From JAKFDI01 sp036676235 (GTDB lineage Bacteria; Pseudomonadota; Gammaproteobacteria; Burkholderiales; Burkholderiaceae_C): a DNA stretch of 64,000 nucleotides. The position numbers were made by a program, and so were the translations under genes. The notes beneath the pieces were generated by a model, which ran no database searches, was not told the DNA's origin, and saw only the letters and a program-made list of their open reading frames with translations. Below are positions 1 through 8,128 of the stretch, in pieces (the stretch's first letter is position 1; each line of letters opens with the position of its first letter). The stretch is from the NCBI GenBank assembly GCA_036676235.1, contig JAKFDI010000010.1, positions 283,030 to 347,029 of the forward strand. Direction: 5' to 3'.

Positions 1-98
1 TCCAGTCCCAGCAGTTCGGCGAGGCGCCGCGCGGCGAGCCGTGCGGACACGACGTCGGCATCGGTTCGCAGCGCTTGTGTGGAGATCTGCCAGCTCAT
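1..98 (-). CDS. Start of an RsbT-like ATPase or sensor kinase gene (partial)
   Basis: Only the first 32 codons lie in the window; the gene runs off the left edge. The ATG at 98-96 overlaps the TGA of the upstream SpoIIE-type gene by 4 bp (ATGA), which indicates translational coupling. The visible residues, with D-A-D-V-V-S-A-R then A-R-R-L-A-E-L-L-G-L, resemble the N-terminus of RsbT-type anti-sigma kinases, including the RsbT two genes upstream. By inference this is another GHKL ATPase, possibly a histidine kinase, ending the rsb module. The catalytic part is not visible, so the exact family is open. Confidence 0.6.
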   Translation of the reverse strand, partial: MSWQISTQALRTDADVVSARLAARRLAELLGL

Positions 99-1078
99 GG
101 CCGCGTGGTGCGGGCCACCAGCACGGCCGCATCGTCTCGTCCGCGGGCGGCATCGCGGTACAGCACGCCGGCGACCAACCGCGGCGGCATCAGCACGAGC
201 CCGGGATAGGGATCGAACGACCAGTTGTTGCCGATGCCGTCGCTGTACATCACGATCAGTCCTTCGCCGCAAGGATAGTCGAAGGACTGGATTCTTCGGG
301 CGGTGTGTCCGGCGGTTCCGTTGTGCGACACCATGCGCTTGAGCGGCCCCTGGCGCGGTACCGCGACGCTGCCGATGTTGCCGAGACCCGCGAAGGCAAT
401 GCTGCTGCTGGCCCAGTCGATTCGGGCCACGGCGACGGCCGCGCCGCGTGTCGGCCGCAGGGCCTGGTGCACGGCCTCGATGATGTCGCCCACGGCCGCC
501 TCGCGATGGCGCTGGAAGGCCAGCACCGCCTCGTGGGCGGCGCGTGCGGCCTCGGGGCCGTGGCCGATGCCGTCGACGACGAAAAGCGTGCGGCCCTGCG
601 CGTCCTCGTGGCAGCTCCAGGAATCGCCGCACGACTCCTCGCCCGGCTTCGGCACGACCACGGCGGCGATCGGCGCGGGCAGATCGCCGCCCCGGCCCGT
701 CTCGCTCACATGCGCCAGCACGGCCGTGCCGCGCCCCGGCCAGGAGGCGACGTGGAACTGCTGCGCCAGCCGGCGCACGGCGCCCAGGCCGTTGCCGGGT
801 GTGCCGCTGGTGGAATAGCCATCGGCCATGCAGGCGGCGACGTCAGCCATGCCCGGTCCGCGGTCGAGCGCCAGCACATCGATGCCGCGCCCGGCCACCG
901 CGACGATCAGCTCACCGCCGCCACCGTGCTTGAGCACGTTGGACCCGATTTCTGTCGCCACCAGCGCGAGGCGCCCGCCGGCCACGCTGTCGAGCCCCAC
1001 CGACTCGCCGAGCGACTGCGCCGTACGTCGCGCCTGCGCAACGCCCGTGCTGTCGATGATGCGCACTGAGCGCATCAC
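95..1078 (-). CDS. RsbT-like ATPase fused to SpoIIE/PP2C phosphatase
   Basis: A 327-residue two-domain signalling protein. Residues 1-125 form a GHKL ATPase: N-box with E43 and N47, a G1 box D-R-G-P-G-M at 72-77, and a G2-like S-T-S-G-T-P-G-N-G-L-G near 89-99. Residues 145-325 form a SpoIIE-type PP2C phosphatase with candidate metal aspartates D152, D169, D280 and D315/D316. RsbX-like phosphatases dephosphorylate RsbS/RsbR and reset the stressosome; this protein probably does so, with an added ATPase half. It overlaps rsbT by 4 bp upstream and the next gene by 4 bp downstream. The domain calls are strong; the substrate is inferred from context. Confidence 0.85.
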   Translation of the reverse strand: MMRSVRIIDSTGVAQARRTAQSLGESVGLDSVAGGRLALVATEIGSNVLKHGGGGELIVAVAGRGIDVLALDRGPGMADVAACMADGYSTSGTPGNGLGAVRRLAQQFHVASWPGRGTAVLAHVSETGRGGDLPAPIAAVVVPKPGEESCGDSWSCHEDAQGRTLFVVDGIGHGPEAARAAHEAVLAFQRHREAAVGDIIEAVHQALRPTRGAAVAVARIDWASSSIAFAGLGNIGSVAVPRQGPLKRMVSHNGTAGHTARRIQSFDYPCGEGLIVMYSDGIGNNWSFDPYPGLVLMPPRLVAGVLYRDAARGRDDAAVLVARTTRP

Positions 1079-1485
1079 TTCCAGCGCGTGATGTGCACGC
1101 GCGTTCCCTGGCCCGGCGTCGACTCGATATGGAACTCGCTGGACAGACGCTTGGCACCGCCGAGACCCAGGCCGAGTCCCTTGCCGGTGGTGAAGCCGTC
1201 GCGCAGCGCGACGTCCACGTCCTTGATGCCAGGCCCCTGGTCGACGAACTCGAGTCGCAGGCCGCGGCGCGGCGTGGTGACGAGTTCGATATTCACCCGG
1301 CCGCCGCCGCCGTAGTCGAGTGTGTTGCGTGCGAGTTCGCTCGCCGCCGTCACGATCTTGGTCTGGTCGACCAGACCGAGGCCTGCTTCGATAGCCACGG
1401 CCCGCACCCGCTGCCGGACCCGAACCACGTCGTCCGACGAGCGGATGTCGAGGGATTCACTCACGGTCGTCGGCGTCCTCGGCAA
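1075..1485 (-). CDS. rsbT: Serine kinase / switch protein RsbT
   Basis: A 136-residue GHKL ATPase of RsbT type. In the Rsb module RsbT phosphorylates RsbS and RsbR and, once released, activates a downstream effector. Visible motifs are an N-box with E50 and N54, G1 D-Q-G-P-G-I at 82-87, and a glycine-rich G2 ending G-L-G-L-G-L-G-G at 103-110. The ATG start overlaps rsbS by 29 bp. A GTG at 1464-1462 (residue 8) would reduce the overlap to 8 bp and is a reasonable alternative. The rsbR-rsbS-rsbT order is the canonical stressosome order. Confidence 0.9.
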   Translation of the reverse strand: MPRTPTTVSESLDIRSSDDVVRVRQRVRAVAIEAGLGLVDQTKIVTAASELARNTLDYGGGGRVNIELVTTPRRGLRLEFVDQGPGIKDVDVALRDGFTTGKGLGLGLGGAKRLSSEFHIESTPGQGTRVHITRWK

Positions 1486-1837
1486 AACCGCCGTGGCCGA
1501 TCAACGCCATGCCCCGCTCGACGTTGAGCGCGGTCTTCACTCCGGTGAGCGACAGCCCCAGCTCCACCAGCGTGATGGCGACCGCAGGCCGCATGCCCAC
1601 CACCACGGTGTCGGCGTCGAGGATGCGGGAGACGGCGGCGATGTTGTCGAGCATGCGGCCAATGAAGCTGTCGACGATCTCGAGCGCTGAGATGTCGATG
1701 AGCACGCCGTTCGCGCCGGTGGCGACGATGCGGGTGCTCAGGTCTTCTTCGAGCGCCGTCGCCACGCTGTCGTGCATGTCGGCCTGGATGGTGACGAGCA
1801 GCGCCCGGCCGAGCTTGAGGATGGGAATGCGTTCCAT
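1457..1837 (-). CDS. rsbS: Stressosome STAS protein RsbS
   Basis: A 126-residue single STAS domain, the scaffold protein that holds RsbT in the stressosome until phosphorylated. The segment I-V-D-S-F-I-G-R around residues 54-61 matches the phosphorylation loop of RsbS, making Ser57 the likely target of RsbT. The length matches the family. It lies 9 bp after rsbR and overlaps rsbT, so the three are one transcript read leftward. The regulated output is not visible here: no sigB or rsbVW gene is present. Confidence 0.92.
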   Translation of the reverse strand: MERIPILKLGRALLVTIQADMHDSVATALEEDLSTRIVATGANGVLIDISALEIVDSFIGRMLDNIAAVSRILDADTVVVGMRPAVAITLVELGLSLTGVKTALNVERGMALIGHGGFAEDADDRE

Positions 1838-1846
1838 GCGCCGGCC

Positions 1847-2731
1847 TCAGCGCGTGGTGTCCGGTGCGTCGCCCGCCTTGCGCAGCTTGACCACGCCCCG
1901 CCCCTGGCGCGCGAGCGCCATCGCGAAGGCGTCGGCCAGCGTGGCCTTCGACACCACCGACAGTTCGACACCGAGGTGCACCATCGTCTGCGCGATCTGC
2001 GGGCGGATGCCGCTGATGATGCAGTCGGCGCCCATGAGACGCGCCGCGGCCACGGTCTTGAGCAGGTGCTGCGCGGTGAGCGTGTCCACGGTGGGCACGC
2101 CGGTGATGTCGATGATGGCGATCTCGGCGCTCTGCGCGACGATGGCCTCCAGCAGGTTCTCCATCACCACCTGCGTGCGCTGGCTGTCGAGCGTGCCGAT
2201 CAGCGGCAGCGCCAGCACGCCCTGCCACAGCTTGATCACCGGGGTGGAAAGTTCGGACAGCTCCGCCTGCTGGCGAACGATGAGGTCTTCGCGGCTGCGC
2301 TGGAAGGTCTCCATCGTCAGCAGGCCGAGCCGGTCGACCATGGCGCTGATGTGCTCGCTGACGGCGAAGGCCTGCTCGGCCGTCAGCTTGCCGCTGCCGG
2401 ACAGGCTGGCGAAGAGCGGCGCCCTGAGCGAGAACACGAACAGTGCCGTCTCGCGCGGCGAAAAGCCCTGCACGGCACGTGCATACGAGAGGTCGGCGAG
2501 GAAATCGCGCACCGGCGCGTAGGCCGCATGGTCGACGTCGGCGCCGCCCGACGCGACTGCATCGCGCAGCGAGCGCAGCAGCGTCGTGCACTGGGTACTC
2601 AACTCGGCTTCGCGAATGCGCCCGCTGTCGAGCGCGCCCGCCTTGCGCAACTGGACCAGCCAGGCAGTCGCGATGTCGTCTTCTCCATCGGCAAGCACAC
2701 GGGCGATGAGGGTGTCGGTTTGCGAGGGCAT
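1847..2731 (-). CDS. rsbR: Stressosome sensor RsbR
   Basis: A 294-residue RsbR-type protein: an alpha-helical N-terminal sensor domain (about 1-155), a linker, and a C-terminal STAS domain (about 165-280). The linker/STAS segments contain L-P-L-I-G-T at 175-180 and V-D-T-L-T-A at 215-220, so T180 and T217 correspond to the two RsbT-phosphorylated threonines of RsbR paralogues. The ATG at 2731 was chosen because homology begins there; another ATG in frame at 2764 would add 11 residues. It is divergent from the mscS gene, with an 81-bp gap holding an inverted repeat. Confidence 0.88.
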   Translation of the reverse strand: MPSQTDTLIARVLADGEDDIATAWLVQLRKAGALDSGRIREAELSTQCTTLLRSLRDAVASGGADVDHAAYAPVRDFLADLSYARAVQGFSPRETALFVFSLRAPLFASLSGSGKLTAEQAFAVSEHISAMVDRLGLLTMETFQRSREDLIVRQQAELSELSTPVIKLWQGVLALPLIGTLDSQRTQVVMENLLEAIVAQSAEIAIIDITGVPTVDTLTAQHLLKTVAAARLMGADCIISGIRPQIAQTMVHLGVELSVVSKATLADAFAMALARQGRGVVKLRKAGDAPDTTR

Positions 2732-2768
2732 GTGCGGCGCAGGAAAGTGACCGAAGGCTGGCATGATC

Positions 2769-2792
2769 GCACGCCGACCGTACGCGGCGTGC
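2769..2792. promoter_or_regulatory. Inverted repeat between rsbR and mscS
   Basis: Perfect 8-bp arms GCACGCCG (2769-2776) and CGGCGTGC (2785-2792) are separated by 8 bp in the 81-bp divergent gap. Their spacing is typical of a dimeric repressor or activator site. No regulator is identified and a chance match is possible in such GC-rich DNA. Confidence 0.3.
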
Positions 2793-2812
2793 CGTCTGCA
2801 CGCGACCTCCAC

Positions 2813-4096
2813 ATGGCCAAGACTCCCGCGCCGAAAGACCTTCAACAACTGCTCGAGGCGCTGCTGCAGCCGAGTGCGCTGATCGAGCTCGGGCTGTTGC
2901 TGGCGGCGGCGCTTTTGTCGGCGCTGATCGTGCGCGCGGTGCGCGGGCCGCATGCGCCGGTGCGCTCGGTCTGGTTCGGGCGGCGCCTCGGCGACGGGCT
3001 GCTGTTCCTGCTCGTCATGCTGGTGCTGGTGCTGATTTCCGGCGCCGTGTTCGAGCGGCACTTCGAGCCGGCGTTTTTCCGCCTCGCGGTGCCCGTCCTC
3101 GTGTCCTTCGCGGTGGTGCGCCTCGTCCTGCGCGTGCTCGACGCGAGCTTTCCCGATGCCGCCTGGACTCGCAGCTTCGGACGCGCCCTGGTGTGGATCG
3201 GCACGCTGGCGGTGCTGCTGTGGATCACCGGCGTGCTGCCCTCCGTGCTGGCGCGCATGGACCAGATGCGCTGGAAGGTGGGCTCGGTGCACCTGTCGCT
3301 GCGCACGCTGGTGGAAGGCGGCTTCACCGCCTGCGTGGTGATGGTGCTGGCGTTGTGGATCGCAAGCGCCGTGGAGAAGCAGCTCATCAAGGGCACGGGC
3401 GACGACCTGTCGATGCGCATGGTGGCGGCCAACCTCATCCGCGCCGTGCTGCTGATCGTGGGCGCCATGCTGGGCCTCACGTCGCTGGGCATCGACCTCA
3501 CCACGCTCAGCGTGCTGGGCGGCGCTTTAGGCGTGGGCATCGGCTTCGGTCTGCAGAAGATCGCGGCCAACTACATCAGCGGCTTCGTCATCCTGGCCGA
3601 GCGCAGCGTGCGCATCGGCGACATGGTCAAGCTCGAGGAGTTCGAGGGCCGCATCACCGACATCCGCACGCGCTTCACCGTGATCCGCGCGCTCGACGGC
3701 CGCGAATCCATCGTGCCCAACGAGATGCTGATCATCCAGCGCGTCGAGAACTCCTCGCTGGCCGATCCGCGCGTGCTGGTCTTCACCTTCGTGCGCGTGG
3801 CCTACGGCACCGACGTGCGCCGGCTGCAGCCGATGCTGGTCAACCTCATGCTCGGCATCGACCGCATCCTGCACGACCCGCCGCCGAACGCGCAGCTGGC
3901 GGAGCTGCAGCCCGACTGCATGCTGCTGCGCCTGAACTTCTGGATCCGCGACCCGGAGAACGGCCAGGGCGAGTTGCGCTCGAACGTGCACCTGGCGGTG
4001 CTCGACCTGCTGAAGGCCGAGGGCGTCGAGATTCCGCTGCCGCAGCAGCTGCTGCACATGCAGCGCGCCTCGTCGTCGGCCTTCCCGATCGCATGA
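2813..4096 (+). CDS. Mechanosensitive channel, MscS family
   Basis: A 427-residue inner-membrane channel that releases solutes under hypo-osmotic shock. Several hydrophobic helices occupy residues about 20-225. The pore-lining TM3 is glycine/alanine rich, with G-G-A-L-G-V-G-I-G-F-G-L-Q near 236-248, followed by the MscS beta domain (R-V-E-N-S and preceding V-P-N-E near 300-320). It is longer than E. coli MscS (286), with extra N-terminal helices. The ATG at 2813 gives a hydrophobic N-terminus; the open frame upstream is antisense to rsbR and is not coding. Its TGA overlaps an ATG (4093) in the frame of the ggt gene. Confidence 0.9.
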   Translation: MAKTPAPKDLQQLLEALLQPSALIELGLLLAAALLSALIVRAVRGPHAPVRSVWFGRRLGDGLLFLLVMLVLVLISGAVFERHFEPAFFRLAVPVLVSFAVVRLVLRVLDASFPDAAWTRSFGRALVWIGTLAVLLWITGVLPSVLARMDQMRWKVGSVHLSLRTLVEGGFTACVVMVLALWIASAVEKQLIKGTGDDLSMRMVAANLIRAVLLIVGAMLGLTSLGIDLTTLSVLGGALGVGIGFGLQKIAANYISGFVILAERSVRIGDMVKLEEFEGRITDIRTRFTVIRALDGRESIVPNEMLIIQRVENSSLADPRVLVFTFVRVAYGTDVRRLQPMLVNLMLGIDRILHDPPPNAQLAELQPDCMLLRLNFWIRDPENGQGELRSNVHLAVLDLLKAEGVEIPLPQQLLHMQRASSSAFPIA

Positions 4097-4152
4097 GCCC
4101 GCCGGGCCGCCCCAAGGGCGAATACCGGAGTGCGCAGCACGAAGGTCTCCCA
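4094..4152 (+). repeat. GC-rich family-type intergenic element before ggt
   Basis: Between the mscS stop and the ggt GTG start, the sequence would translate to S-P-P-G-R-P-K-G-E-Y-R-S-A-Q-H-E-G. I recognise this phrase from N-termini over-annotated in Comamonadaceae genomes, which points to a dispersed DNA element rather than protein sequence. No second copy is present in this window, so the repeat status rests on recollection. Confidence 0.4.
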
Positions 4153-5961
4153 GTGACCGGGCGGGGCCTGTGCGGCGCGCTCGCCGCGCTGTGTCTTGCC
4201 GCCGGGCTGGCGGGCTGCGCGGCGCCGCCTGCCGACCCAGGCTCGGTCTCGGCCCCGATCGCGTCGAGCCCCGAGGCGGCCAGCGGCCACGCGCCCAAGC
4301 CCGGCTGGACTGCGAAGCGCTTCATGGCGGCGGCTGCGAACCCGCTCGCCGCCGAGGCCGGTGCCCGCATGCTGCGTGCTGGCGGCAGCGCGGTCGATGC
4401 GGCGGTGGCGGTGCAGATGGTGCTGACGCTGGTGGAGCCGCAGTCCTCCGGCATCGGCGGCGGGCTGTTCCTCGTGCATCACGACGGGCAGCGGGTGCAG
4501 GCTTTCGATGGCCGCGAGACGGCACCGGCCGCGGCCACGCCCGATCTGTTCTTGCAGGACGGCCGGCCGATGCGCTTTCCCGACGCCGTGGTCGGCGGCC
4601 GCTCGGTGGGTGTGCCGGGTGTGCTGCGCGCGCTGGAGCTGGCGCATCGCCAGCATGGCCGCCTGCCCTGGAACGCGCTGTTCGAGCCGGCCATCGAACT
4701 GGCCGAGCGCGGCTTCGCCGTCAGCCCGCGGCTCGCGACCCTGCTGGCCCAGCCGGGCGCGCGCGGGCTGCTGGGCGATGCGGAGGCCGCGGCCTACTTC
4801 TTCGACGCCTCGGGTGCGCCCAAGCGCGCCGGCACCTGGCTGCGCAACCCGGCGCTCGCGGCGACCTTGCGCCGTGTGGCCGAGGAGGGTGCATCGGCAC
4901 TGCACGAGGGTGAGCTGGCGCAGGCCATCGTCGACAAGGTGCGCGGCCATGCCGACAACCCGGGGCGGCTGAGCCTGGCCGATCTCGCCGGCTACCGCGC
5001 GCTCGAACGCGAGGCGCTGTGTTTCGCCTGGCTCGCGTGGCGGCTGTGCGGCATGCCGCCGCCTTCATCGGGCACGGTGGCCATCGGCCAGATGCTGGGC
5101 GTGCTCGAACACTTCGATGTCGCCGAACTGAAGCCGCTGCCCCGCGGCGACGGGTGGGAAGCCGCGCCGCGCGCCGTGCACCTGTTCAGCGAGGCCGGTC
5201 GGCTGGCCTTTGCCGACCGGGCGCACTACCTGGCCGACCCGGCCTTCGTCGACGTGCCCACGCACGCGCTGCTGGACCCGGCTTACCTGCGCGGGCGCGC
5301 GGCGCTCATCGGCGAGCGCAGCATGGGCCGCGCGCGGGCCGGGGAGCCCGTGGCGATGCAGCCGGCCCGCGCCGACGACCGCAGCGCCGAGCTGCCCTCC
5401 ACCTCGCACGTGTCCATCGCCGATGCGCACGGCAACGTGCTGGCCATGACCACCTCGATCGAGAACGCCTTCGGCGCGCAGCTGATGGTGGGCGGCTTTC
5501 TGCTGAACAACGAGCTGACCGATTTCTCCTTCGTGCCGTTGGAGAACGGCCGGCCGGTCGCGAACCGGGTCGAAGCCGGCAAGCGCCCGCGCTCGTCGAT
5601 GTCGCCGATGCTGGTGTTCGAGCGCGAAAGCGGCCGTCTGGTGATGAGCCTCGGCTCGCCGGGCGGGCCGCTCATCATCAACTACGTCGCCAAGGCGCTG
5701 GTGGCGACGCTGGCCTGGGGCATGGATCTGCAGCAAGCCATCGCGCTGCCCAACTTCGGCTCGCGCAACGGGCCGACGGAGCTGGAGCAGGGCTTGGTGA
5801 GCCCGGCGCTGATCCAAGCGCTGCGCGAGCGCGGGCACGAGCTGGCGGTGCATCCGCAGACCAGCGGCCTGCAGGGCATCCAGCGCGTGATGCGGGGTGG
5901 CGAGCCGTTGTGGTTCGGCGCCGCCGACCCACGACGCGAGGGCGTGGCCGTCGGCGACTAG
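4153..5961 (+). CDS. ggt: Gamma-glutamyltransferase (lipoprotein)
   Basis: A 602-residue gamma-glutamyltranspeptidase precursor that cleaves glutathione and related gamma-glutamyl compounds outside the inner membrane. The GTG start at 4153 yields a signal peptide with a lipobox L-A-G-C near residue 22. It self-cleaves before a threonine; Thr417 in S-T-S-H-V-S is the expected nucleophile, starting the small subunit. G-S-P-G-G-P near 500 fits the substrate pocket glycines. An in-frame ATG at 4093 overlaps the mscS stop but would bury the signal peptide behind 20 residues encoded by a repeat-like element, so GTG is preferred. It converges with the cytochrome gene. Confidence 0.88.
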   Translation: MTGRGLCGALAALCLAAGLAGCAAPPADPGSVSAPIASSPEAASGHAPKPGWTAKRFMAAAANPLAAEAGARMLRAGGSAVDAAVAVQMVLTLVEPQSSGIGGGLFLVHHDGQRVQAFDGRETAPAAATPDLFLQDGRPMRFPDAVVGGRSVGVPGVLRALELAHRQHGRLPWNALFEPAIELAERGFAVSPRLATLLAQPGARGLLGDAEAAAYFFDASGAPKRAGTWLRNPALAATLRRVAEEGASALHEGELAQAIVDKVRGHADNPGRLSLADLAGYRALEREALCFAWLAWRLCGMPPPSSGTVAIGQMLGVLEHFDVAELKPLPRGDGWEAAPRAVHLFSEAGRLAFADRAHYLADPAFVDVPTHALLDPAYLRGRAALIGERSMGRARAGEPVAMQPARADDRSAELPSTSHVSIADAHGNVLAMTTSIENAFGAQLMVGGFLLNNELTDFSFVPLENGRPVANRVEAGKRPRSSMSPMLVFERESGRLVMSLGSPGGPLIINYVAKALVATLAWGMDLQQAIALPNFGSRNGPTELEQGLVSPALIQALRERGHELAVHPQTSGLQGIQRVMRGGEPLWFGAADPRREGVAVGD

Positions 5962-5968
5962 CTTGGGC

Positions 5969-6871
5969 TCAGTAGTTGCCGAAGGCCACCGGCGGCAAGG
6001 CCTTCAGGTGCAGATAGAGCGCGCGCGCATCGGTGTCGTTCAAGGCGCGCAGCGACGAGAACGGCATCACCGCGATGGCGCTGCCGTCGGGACGGCGCCC
6101 GCTGCGCAGCATGGCAACGAAGGACTCGGCATCGGGGTAGGCCGCGAGCGCGCTGCCTTCGCCGGGCGTCAGGTTGGCCGCAGGCGGCCAGTCGGGCGGG
6201 CCGCCGGGGATCTTGCCGCCCGACAGATGCTCGCCGTGGCAGCCGATGCACATGTTCGCGACGTAGGCGCCATGCTGCGCATTGACGCCGGCCGGCACCG
6301 GCTGCGCGGGCGGCAGGCGGTGGTCGATCTTTTCGGCCGCGTCCTGCATCAGGCCGACGCCGTAGAGCGCCATCAGCAGCGGTGGCACCTCGGCCACCAG
6401 GCTTTCGCCCGCCGCGGGCGGCATGCGGCGCATCCAGGCGACCAGCGCGCCGAGGTCTTCGTCGGTGAGCCGCGCGTAGTCTTCGCTCGGCATCACGAAC
6501 GCCGGATGCCGATCGGGCTTCACGCCGTGGCGGATGGTGCGCACCCAATCCTGCACCGTGTAGGCGGCGACCACGCTGCCCGGGCCGGGGCTGATGTTGG
6601 GCGCCTTGATGCGCAGCCCCTTGCCGTCGTTGACGAATTCGCGGCCGGCGCCGTCGGCGCCGTGGCACTCGACGCAGCCGCGCGAGGCGTAGAGATAGCG
6701 CCCGCGCTCGATGCTCGCGGCGTCGCCCGGGAGGGCGATGGGCGCGACGGCGATGTCGATCATGCGCTGCGACTTGCGTTCGCCCAGCCAGGCGCCGAGC
6801 GCGAGGCTCGCGCCGCCGAGCACGGCCACGCCGGCCACAGCGACGATCGCGCGCTTGAGCCACTTGTTCAT
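5969..6871 (-). CDS. Membrane-anchored diheme cytochrome c
   Basis: A 300-residue c-type cytochrome with an uncleaved-looking N-terminal helix (about 8-30) that would anchor it on the periplasmic side. It has two heme-binding CxxCH motifs, C66-V-E-C69-H70 and C208-I-G-C211-H212, each starting a class I cytochrome domain. It resembles electron-transfer subunits of alcohol or aldehyde dehydrogenases, but no dehydrogenase gene is adjacent. The ATG overlaps the hemerythrin-like gene's TGA by 4 bp, so the two are co-translated. Partner oxidase or dehydrogenase unknown. Confidence 0.85.
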   Translation of the reverse strand: MNKWLKRAIVAVAGVAVLGGASLALGAWLGERKSQRMIDIAVAPIALPGDAASIERGRYLYASRGCVECHGADGAGREFVNDGKGLRIKAPNISPGPGSVVAAYTVQDWVRTIRHGVKPDRHPAFVMPSEDYARLTDEDLGALVAWMRRMPPAAGESLVAEVPPLLMALYGVGLMQDAAEKIDHRLPPAQPVPAGVNAQHGAYVANMCIGCHGEHLSGGKIPGGPPDWPPAANLTPGEGSALAAYPDAESFVAMLRSGRRPDGSAIAVMPFSSLRALNDTDARALYLHLKALPPVAFGNY

Positions 6872-7617
6872 GCGCCGTGCTCCTTGTTCTGCGGCACGCC
6901 GATCGCGCGCGCGAGCTTGGCCCAGCCGATGGCGTCGAGGTGCGGCCTCACATGGGCAACGACGCCGAGAAACGCCTCGGGCGGCATGCCGGCCTTCATG
7001 CTGCCCAGCATCTCGGCGCGCTCGCCGGGATCGAGCGCGGGCACCATCCAGCGCAAGGTGAGCAGCATTTCCTCGGGGCCGATGCTCGCGAGGATGCGGT
7101 CGTGGATCTGCATCAGCTCGGCGTCGCTGTAGTGCGCGCGCAGCAGTGCGTTGTTCACCGTTTCCTCGTAGTGCATGTGCTGCAAGTTCTCGGCCACGAA
7201 CAGGGCGAGGTGGCGGTACAGCCGCTGCGCCAGCAGCGGGCGTTGCGCGGGTACGCTGGCGCGCAGCGTGCGGCCTTCCAGGCGTAGCGCGTCGATGCTC
7301 TGCAGGTGCTCGACGTGGTCGTTCGCGGTGCGGTTCGCGCCGGCCGGCGAGCGGGCGTCGATGGCGCTGTGCACGAACTCGTTCTCGTGCGCCACATGGG
7401 CTGCGCACAAGGTCAGCAGGGCGTCGAGCTGGGCGCAGGCGGCACCCAGGTCGTCGGCGTCGAACACGTCGAGCCGGCCCATGCGCACGAGCGTGTCAGC
7501 CATGAAGTGGCGCAAGGCCTTGTGGATGGCCGCGTAGAGGTCGATGCGTTCAGCGGCGGCGACAGCCGCCGCGGCGGGTGGCGACCCGGCGCGCGAGCCG
7601 GCGAGGGCGGTCGTCAT
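6868..7617 (-). CDS. Hemerythrin-like protein
   Basis: A 249-residue protein, largely helical and rich in histidine and carboxylates. H-K-A-L-R-H-F near residue 31, H-V-A-H-E-N-E near 74, and H-Y-E-E near 148 have the H...HxxxE...HxxxD/E look of a hemerythrin four-helix bundle, which binds a di-iron centre and O2 or NO. The C-terminal half (about 160-249) is an extra domain with no motif I recognise. It is coupled to the diheme cytochrome downstream. A role in oxygen or nitrosative sensing or in electron transfer is only inferred. Confidence 0.75.
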   Translation of the reverse strand: MTTALAGSRAGSPPAAAAVAAAERIDLYAAIHKALRHFMADTLVRMGRLDVFDADDLGAACAQLDALLTLCAAHVAHENEFVHSAIDARSPAGANRTANDHVEHLQSIDALRLEGRTLRASVPAQRPLLAQRLYRHLALFVAENLQHMHYEETVNNALLRAHYSDAELMQIHDRILASIGPEEMLLTLRWMVPALDPGERAEMLGSMKAGMPPEAFLGVVAHVRPHLDAIGWAKLARAIGVPQNKEHGA

Positions 7618-7654
7618 GGCGCTTCCTTCCTGGGGGTGTGCTGTGATGTGTTCA

Positions 7655-7699
7655 CAGTGTTCCTGCCAAGCCGCGCCGTGGCATCGCCCGAAGGAGCCA
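7655..7699 (-). repeat. 45-bp repeated element, copy upstream of the hemerythrin gene
   Basis: This is copy 1 of an element also found at 8129-8173. On the plus strand both begin CAGTGT and end with the identical 19-mer GCATCGCCCGAAGGAGCCA. Copy 1 sits 38 bp upstream of the hemerythrin start. Equal length and similar placement suggest a shared control element or a family-specific palindromic repeat. Confidence 0.6.
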
Positions 7700-7737
7700 G
7701 CGCGGGCGCGCGAAGGGCCATGCGGCCGTGCGCATGC

Positions 7738-8097
7738 TCAACCGCCGGAAGGCGCCTGCTCGCCGACGGGTTGCGGCGGCGCGCTGAAGACCACCACCAG
7801 TTGCAGCGGAATCGAGGCGTTGTTGACGAACTCGAACTCGACGTGCGGCGGGATCACGACGGTGCACGGCGACTGGAAGCGCTGCGGCCCGCCGTCCAGG
7901 AGCACCTTGCCGCTGCCGGCGAGTGCGACGGCGACCAGTTCACCGTCGTGGCGCTGGGCCGCCGAGTGCACGCCGGGAGCGAGCTGGTGAATCCACACCT
8001 GGAAGGCCGCGACCTCGCATGCCGGCCCGGCTGCCATGAGGCGCTGCACGCCATCGGCATCGCAAGTGCCCGGATGGGCGTGGTGAATGACGTACAT
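7738..8097 (-). CDS. Cupin-domain protein
   Basis: A 119-residue small cupin. The first cupin motif is degenerate: G-V-H-S-A-A-Q-R-H-D-G-E at about 48-59 supplies H and E ligands. The second motif spans residues about 80-100 (P-P-H-V-E-F-E-F-V-N-N). Small cupins of this type act as sensory or isomerase-like proteins and no substrate can be assigned. It is transcribed in the same direction as the hemerythrin gene, 120 bp away, and has its own upstream copy of the 45-bp element, so it may form a separate but co-regulated unit. Confidence 0.75.
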   Translation of the reverse strand: MYVIHHAHPGTCDADGVQRLMAAGPACEVAAFQVWIHQLAPGVHSAAQRHDGELVAVALAGSGKVLLDGGPQRFQSPCTVVIPPHVEFEFVNNASIPLQLVVVFSAPPQPVGEQAPSGG

Positions 8098-8128
8098 GGA
8101 AGGCCCGGGAGCGAAGCTTCGATGCCTT

